Source: an uncultured Rickettsiales bacterium (lineage in GTDB: Bacteria > Pseudomonadota > Alphaproteobacteria > Rickettsiales > UBA1997). From it: a DNA stretch of 9,185 nt. The notes under the pieces are model-generated. The model did no database searches. It was not told the DNA's origin and was given only the letters and a program-made list of their open reading frames with translations. The stretch covers positions 1-9,185 of the forward strand of contig CATOLK010000040.1 in NCBI GenBank assembly GCA_951801155.1. The letters are read 5' to 3'. Of the stretch, positions 7,001 to 9,185 are shown piece by piece (the stretch's first letter is position 1; every line of letters starts with the position of its first letter). A program made the position numbers and the translations under genes.

Positions 7001-8859
7001 CTAGTTTCGATATCTTTTTGTTTTTCTTCATTTCCTATATACTCATTAAAATCTTTTTCCAATTTCTCAAATCTACCTTTTAGTTTATCATCTAATTTTA
7101 AGAGTAGTAAATACAAATTTTCTTGTCTATTAAGTAGATAACTTCCTTTTATGTTACCTTCTAACTCTGGATTTTCATCAATATAATCATCGTGTATCTT
7201 TTTAAGGAAATTATTTTCAATCTTATTATTTTTTATTGCTTCTTCTAGTTTATTTTTATCAAATACAATTTGTTCTTCATTATTTTTACAATAGAATTGT
7301 ACAAACGCTATCACTTCTTGTTTATTTAAGTTACTTATTAATTTTTTTAATATTTCACTATTATATTCTATTTCTCCATTTTCTAATTTTTTGAATAAGT
7401 TGTTATTGTCTATAATTTCTTTTACAACTTTAAGTTTATCACTATTTGATAAAAAAGTAAAGTTATCAGAATATATAATATTTTCAGCCTTTAAATTACC
7501 TTTTTTTAAACATTTAAACAATAATTTTTCATTAATTATTAAAGTGTCAATTTTTGGTAATTCTTTCGGTGGATTTGCCTCTAATAATTTTGTAACGATA
7601 TTTTTTGTTACATCTTCATCTTCGTAAATTTTGGATAAATTAATTTTATTAATTTCTTCTTTGCTTAAATTTTCATTTATAAATGTTATAAATTCATCAA
7701 TACTACTGAAAATTTTATTTCCATCAATACTACCGAAAATTTTATTTTTATCATTAATACCGAAAATTTTATTTTCATAAAAATTACTATCTTCTAAATA
7801 AATAGTTCTTAAAATTAATTCTTTTTTTAATTCATCTTCTGCTTTTAAATTTTTAAAATTACTTTTTAAAGCTTTTATAAATAGACCATCGGTTATAACT
7901 TCTACGATATCTGCTGTATTAAAAGTTTTAATTTTTTCAAAACCAAGTATTGAAAAAAATTTTTGAGCATCCTCTTCTTTTAAAATATATTCTTTAATAC
8001 TAAAAGTATCAGAATAATCCATTAAATTTATATTCGTAGGAAAATTAATGACTCCTGATTCTTCTTTAAGATGTTCCTTAATTTTACTAAAATGAATTTT
8101 TGAAAGTTTTTCTTCATCTGATTTTTCTATAAAGGTTTTTAAAACTTCTTTATTCGCATATATTAAAACATTATCAAGATATTTACTTTTTAAATTTGAT
8201 ATAAAATTTAAAATAGCTTCTTTTTGATTCTTATCTATTGGATTTTTTAAAAAATTTTTTAATTCTTCACTTTCACTTATATTAAAATAATTTAGTAATA
8301 GTATTTTTTTAAATAATTCTTCATTTTTTTTTGGATTTTCTATTAATTCAACTAATTCATTTTCTGGAAAATATCTAGATTCAATTTCTTTAATTTTATC
8401 ATCGGATAATATATTTAGATTTAAAATTTCTTTTATAAAATTTTTACCCACTTTTCTTGATAGTTGATAACCATTACTATAACTTAATGATTTCAATAAT
8501 TCAAGACTTTTTTCATCTCCTCTTTTTGCATTTTCTAATAATGTTTCTCGAATACCTTTTGGAATACAATGAGTGTCGATTGTTTCTAATTTATCTGGAG
8601 GTAAAATTTCTAATAATTTTTTAACATCTTCTTTATCTATATAATTAAAAAATATACCACGACAAAAATAATAAAAACTACAAGGCCATTCCTTATTTTC
8701 TATTATATGAACGAAATTTTCATATTTTTTTAAATCATTAATTAAATCTTCAGGGACGTTTATATTAAAATAATTTCTTAAGATTGAACCCTCCTCCGTA
8801 CAGTTAGTATTAATAAAACTTAAAAAATTTTTTTTAAATAATTCGGTTTTGTCTTGCAT
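4099..8859 (-). CDS. Giant effector-like protein: helical repeats + ART-like segment + PPP metallophosphoesterase
   Basis: I do not recognise the full-length protein (1,586 aa). Numbered from the ATG at 8859: residues 1 to about 555 are alpha-helical with degenerate repeats (LLEILPPDKLETIDT at 83 echoes LLEANPPKELPKIDT at 425) and three 9-residue copies at 363-389. A helical, partly coiled-coil stretch follows, most clearly at 586-640. Residues about 781-941 look like an ADP-ribosyltransferase fold: R808 in LYRG, FTSYS at 869-873, E922 in IPIEYR. A basic linker spans 1065-1090. Residues about 1099-1466 form a PPP-family phosphoesterase: D1106/H1108 (PDTHG), D1178 and D1181 (GDLIDKH), N1215/H1216 (GNHE), H1262 (NSHVAL), H1415 (IGHDATP). 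That supplies the six metal ligands (D1106, H1108, D1178, N1215, H1262, H1415) and the catalytic His (H1216). The C-terminal ~95 residues are helical. There is no signal peptide or membrane segment. An ATG at 8871 is in frame, but GGAGA sits at the right distance only for 8859. The phosphoesterase call is firm; ART and effector roles are inferred. Confidence 0.88.
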   Translation of the reverse strand: MQDKTELFKKNFLSFINTNCTEEGSILRNYFNINVPEDLINDLKKYENFVHIIENKEWPCSFYYFCRGIFFNYIDKEDVKKLLEILPPDKLETIDTHCIPKGIRETLLENAKRGDEKSLELLKSLSYSNGYQLSRKVGKNFIKEILNLNILSDDKIKEIESRYFPENELVELIENPKKNEELFKKILLLNYFNISESEELKNFLKNPIDKNQKEAILNFISNLKSKYLDNVLIYANKEVLKTFIEKSDEEKLSKIHFSKIKEHLKEESGVINFPTNINLMDYSDTFSIKEYILKEEDAQKFFSILGFEKIKTFNTADIVEVITDGLFIKALKSNFKNLKAEDELKKELILRTIYLEDSNFYENKIFGINDKNKIFGSIDGNKIFSSIDEFITFINENLSKEEINKINLSKIYEDEDVTKNIVTKLLEANPPKELPKIDTLIINEKLLFKCLKKGNLKAENIIYSDNFTFLSNSDKLKVVKEIIDNNNLFKKLENGEIEYNSEILKKLISNLNKQEVIAFVQFYCKNNEEQIVFDKNKLEEAIKNNKIENNFLKKIHDDYIDENPELEGNIKGSYLLNRQENLYLLLLKLDDKLKGRFEKLEKDFNEYIGNEEKQKDIETRKAEIEENRNILVNYIKSLENYRKNDFSESLCSYEEVKEILNFITERYSEEVLRRELLYYQGMIEPFLKRCLKDDKETIKKITKEIEESLGVLYYPYSSDENKIEAQKKLKENLNIIGDEYKRVAEEKGETISGDFLMLSSICTAEENNISDLNDALYATIKYRIAGDYIIKMEDVYAGKNLNTDILYRGFSGIDLDKNKVSTEQISNPNMQTGRLRFSFWDMTKNSEIINANCNAAGGTQTGPSHVGTFTSYSEDLSKSLGVYGRGGILGLYCIPKNLQKSFSSAIGHIKADEIAGYDIPIEYRIFNIIFNGEPLAGEKIGINEAKDDEKFDVEDVQFSTKMDFVNFKINLNLKDNLTITYTDNNGEEKTKEFEKDKKNQSITKEELKAIIIELGKRGELIQFLSEQLTVERIFDRNKILGEEFYEDLKPKTETGTKITTTGTHIKKFLKTERRLRKAQKKFKPFNRVISNTNSDNKTKTMYAIPDTHGSYPALIEGLKKSGIIANDKENFIYYKKDDFALENPIYEKPEDYTAENYIEVPNFKLNNNIKNDVIHLGDLIDKHSNSDTDESLKSIATSILISRQLNGKYTTVIGNHEIANIIDKAYYERRNQDCKNFILKAIENGEIKLMHHVKGTNIINSHVALIRENILNFLNYTILENVDFFTGFEEKIKKLAKITGFKEKKMENGKIEYIKSAEKALLDNNPSEEVLEEFTDIINELFKYIVISEQEKTEKKLTTSLLGSLVNGNRMYVTDVHNTDGNLSYAQGLRTNNRPWTPEELKEHTFDGVTNIIGHDATPNKEEKIGKRLMQGEYLNKAGILFADEWQEDGKAKCVKIEVNEEGKKKYYFYRQEKGRNQFIEGDFVEAGKLLEIFKNKEEEFLENIKNCNENIQNNLKNISEYKFEKGDALKLIEQSIDLIKKNIAFKNKLTKNNFSKNQSNEEALNNCILSMSKTIEPNKKIIDLQ
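7693..7773 (-). repeat. Three in-frame 27-bp tandem repeats inside the giant gene
   Basis: Units 7693-7719, 7720-7746 and 7747-7773 share the core CGAAAATTTTATT (CTGAAA in the first). The first two match at 25 of 27 bases, the second and third at 23 of 27. They encode NKIFGINDK, NKIFGSIDG and NKIFSSIDE. The high nucleotide identity points to recent duplication, probably by replication slippage, and the copy number may vary between strains. Confidence 0.9.
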
Positions 8860-8864
8860 ATTTA

Positions 8865-8869
8865 TCTCC
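8865..8869 (-). promoter_or_regulatory. Ribosome binding site deciding the start of the giant gene
   Basis: GGAGA on the minus strand lies 5 nt before the ATG at 8859 and overlaps the codons just after the alternative ATG at 8871. The upstream ATG has only AT-rich sequence before it. The protein therefore most likely starts at MQDKTELF. This is the clearest Shine-Dalgarno in the window. Confidence 0.75.
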
Positions 8870-8889
8870 ATAAAAATTAATATAATGGG

Positions 8890-8917
8890 AAAATATAATG
8901 TGATTTATAAAAGTCAA
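8890..8917 (-). promoter_or_regulatory. Promoter of the giant gene
   Basis: TTGACT (8912-8917, minus strand) is followed at 16 bp by TATTTT (8890-8895) or at 14 bp by the better box TATATT (8892-8897). Transcription would start near 8880, about 20 nt before the ATG at 8859. The -35 context TTGACTTT is the same as in the exporter promoter. Confidence 0.55.
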
Positions 8918-9116
8918 TTGTTTTTTGGTGTTTCATATACTTTTTAATCCAACTTATTTGTGCTTATTTTTTAATTTCTTGTTATTTATATTATTCTTGT
9001 ATATATTCATTAATATAATGATAAAACATTACTTTTTAATTTGTTATTTTTATAATAACAAACCATCTAATCTACAATGACATAAATAACGGAAAACCAA
9101 GAAAATAACAAACATA
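8918..9116. other. Gene-free stretch between the giant gene's promoter and the right repeat
   Basis: I see no ORF or RNA gene. The stretch is marked by recurring TTGTTATT / AATAACAA words: at 8980-8987, as the two arms at 9040-9062, and again at 9104-9112; ATAAATAAC occurs at 9082-9090. This may be a cluster of regulator sites, or simply low-complexity AT sequence. Confidence 0.5.
9040..9062 (+). promoter_or_regulatory. Operator-like 9-bp inverted repeat over a TATAAT box
   Basis: TTTGTTATT (9040-9048) and AATAACAAA (9054-9062) are perfect inverted copies around a 5-nt centre. A consensus -10 box TATAAT lies at 9051-9056 on the plus strand, facing the right edge. The -35 region (TTACTT near 9029-9034) is poor, as expected if a regulator were needed. 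Neither T-run position suits a terminator. It could drive a gene beginning at or beyond the right edge. Confidence 0.4.
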
Positions 9117-9151
9117 ACAAAAATATAAGGATAAAAAGTGAGCAGTACCAA
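9117..9151 (+). repeat. Right copy of the 35-bp inverted repeat
   Basis: This is the plus-strand partner of 3830-3864 (31 of 35 identical); its outer end reads AGTACCAA. It contains AAGGATAAAAAGTG, which on its own resembles a ribosome binding site followed by a GTG start. However, that frame stops after 14 codons, and the left copy has AAAGAT at the same place, so I treat the sequence as repeat rather than gene start. Confidence 0.85.
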
Positions 9152-9185
9152 TTTAATGTATAAATATATAGATTATTATTAATGG

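Larger units (their letters stand above)
3831..9150. mobile_element. Candidate non-autonomous insertion cassette carrying the giant gene
   Basis: A pair of near-identical inverted repeats (3831-3864 and 9117-9150) encloses one gene with its own promoter and terminator and nothing else. The outer ends TGGCACT / AGTACCA resemble insertion-sequence termini, many of which begin with GG. The bases just outside read ATTT on both sides (3827-3830 and 9151-9154), a possible 4-bp target duplication, though weak evidence in AT-rich DNA. No transposase is present, so movement would need one supplied in trans, as for mobile insertion cassettes (MICs) described in the Bacillus cereus group. The repeats could instead be shared regulatory sequence upstream of two outward-facing genes. 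Confidence 0.45.

Noticed and set aside
4826..7627. Several plus-strand frames of 66-80 codons inside the giant gene
   Set aside because: They are Phe/Ser/Ile-rich antisense shadows of Lys/Glu/Asn-rich coding sequence; none has a ribosome binding site or recognisable domain.
8860..8871. ATG at 8871 as the start of the giant gene
   Set aside because: The only good Shine-Dalgarno (GGAGA, 8865-8869) overlaps this start and is spaced correctly for the ATG at 8859.
7192..8871. CRISPR or Cas-like large protein
   Set aside because: No repeat-spacer array occurs in the window, and the protein lacks HNH, RuvC or HEPN motifs; its only firm catalytic domain is a PPP phosphoesterase.
3830..9151. Intact insertion sequence
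   Set aside because: The enclosed protein shows no DDE, HUH or serine/tyrosine recombinase motif, so only a transposase-free cassette is supportable.
9138..9182. A 14-codon frame (GTG start, AGGA 6 nt upstream, stop overlapping an ATG at 9182) that looks like a leader peptide
   Set aside because: The GTG and AGGA lie inside the 35-bp repeat; the other copy lacks the AGGA, and its frame also stops soon (18 codons). Without the sequence to the right, translational coupling cannot be judged.

Overview
The window is very AT-rich (GC about a quarter or less by eye) and carries four genes I can support. The best taxonomic marker is the AmiC-type peptidoglycan amidase, whose C-terminal half contains wording typical of alphaproteobacterial AmiC ('SVYTLKKSASD', 'NFAVLLAPEYPSVLIELGF'). 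Together with the extreme AT bias, Lys/Asn-rich proteins, few clear ribosome binding sites and a giant soluble multidomain protein, this suggests a host-associated, intracellular alphaproteobacterium of the Rickettsiales/Holosporales kind. The assignment is an inference.

Layout: a terminator at 28-58 closes a gene lying left of the window. After a gene-free leader comes amiC (358-1809, +), a periplasmic amidase for septal peptidoglycan splitting. It converges on a minus-strand pair: a MepA-like MATE multidrug exporter with an unusual Lys/Glu-rich C-terminal tail (2136-3746) and, 46 bp downstream, a 65-codon hypothetical gene (1892-2089). The exporter has a good sigma-70-type promoter (3786-3813).

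The right 5.3 kb holds one gene, a minus-strand ORF of 1,586 codons (4099-8859) with its own promoter and terminator. I read its protein as a long alpha-helical repeat region, then an ADP-ribosyltransferase-like segment (LYRG ... GTFTSYS ... IPIEYR), then a PPP-family metallophosphoesterase with all six metal ligands in place. It has no signal peptide or membrane segment and looks like a secreted effector or toxin, although no sequence evidence shows secretion.

The most notable structure is one that ORF calling does not show. The large gene is bracketed by a 35-bp inverted repeat (3830-3864 and 9117-9151, 31/35 identical, all differences transitions), with outer ends reading TTGGCACT... and ...AGTACCAA. 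There is no transposase inside. This looks like a non-autonomous mobile insertion cassette carrying one effector-like gene, inserted 17 bp upstream of the exporter's -35 box. Other unexplained signals are a 9-bp inverted repeat over a TATAAT box near the right end, three 27-bp tandem repeats inside the giant gene, and a 59-nt pure pyrimidine tract encoding the exporter's tail.
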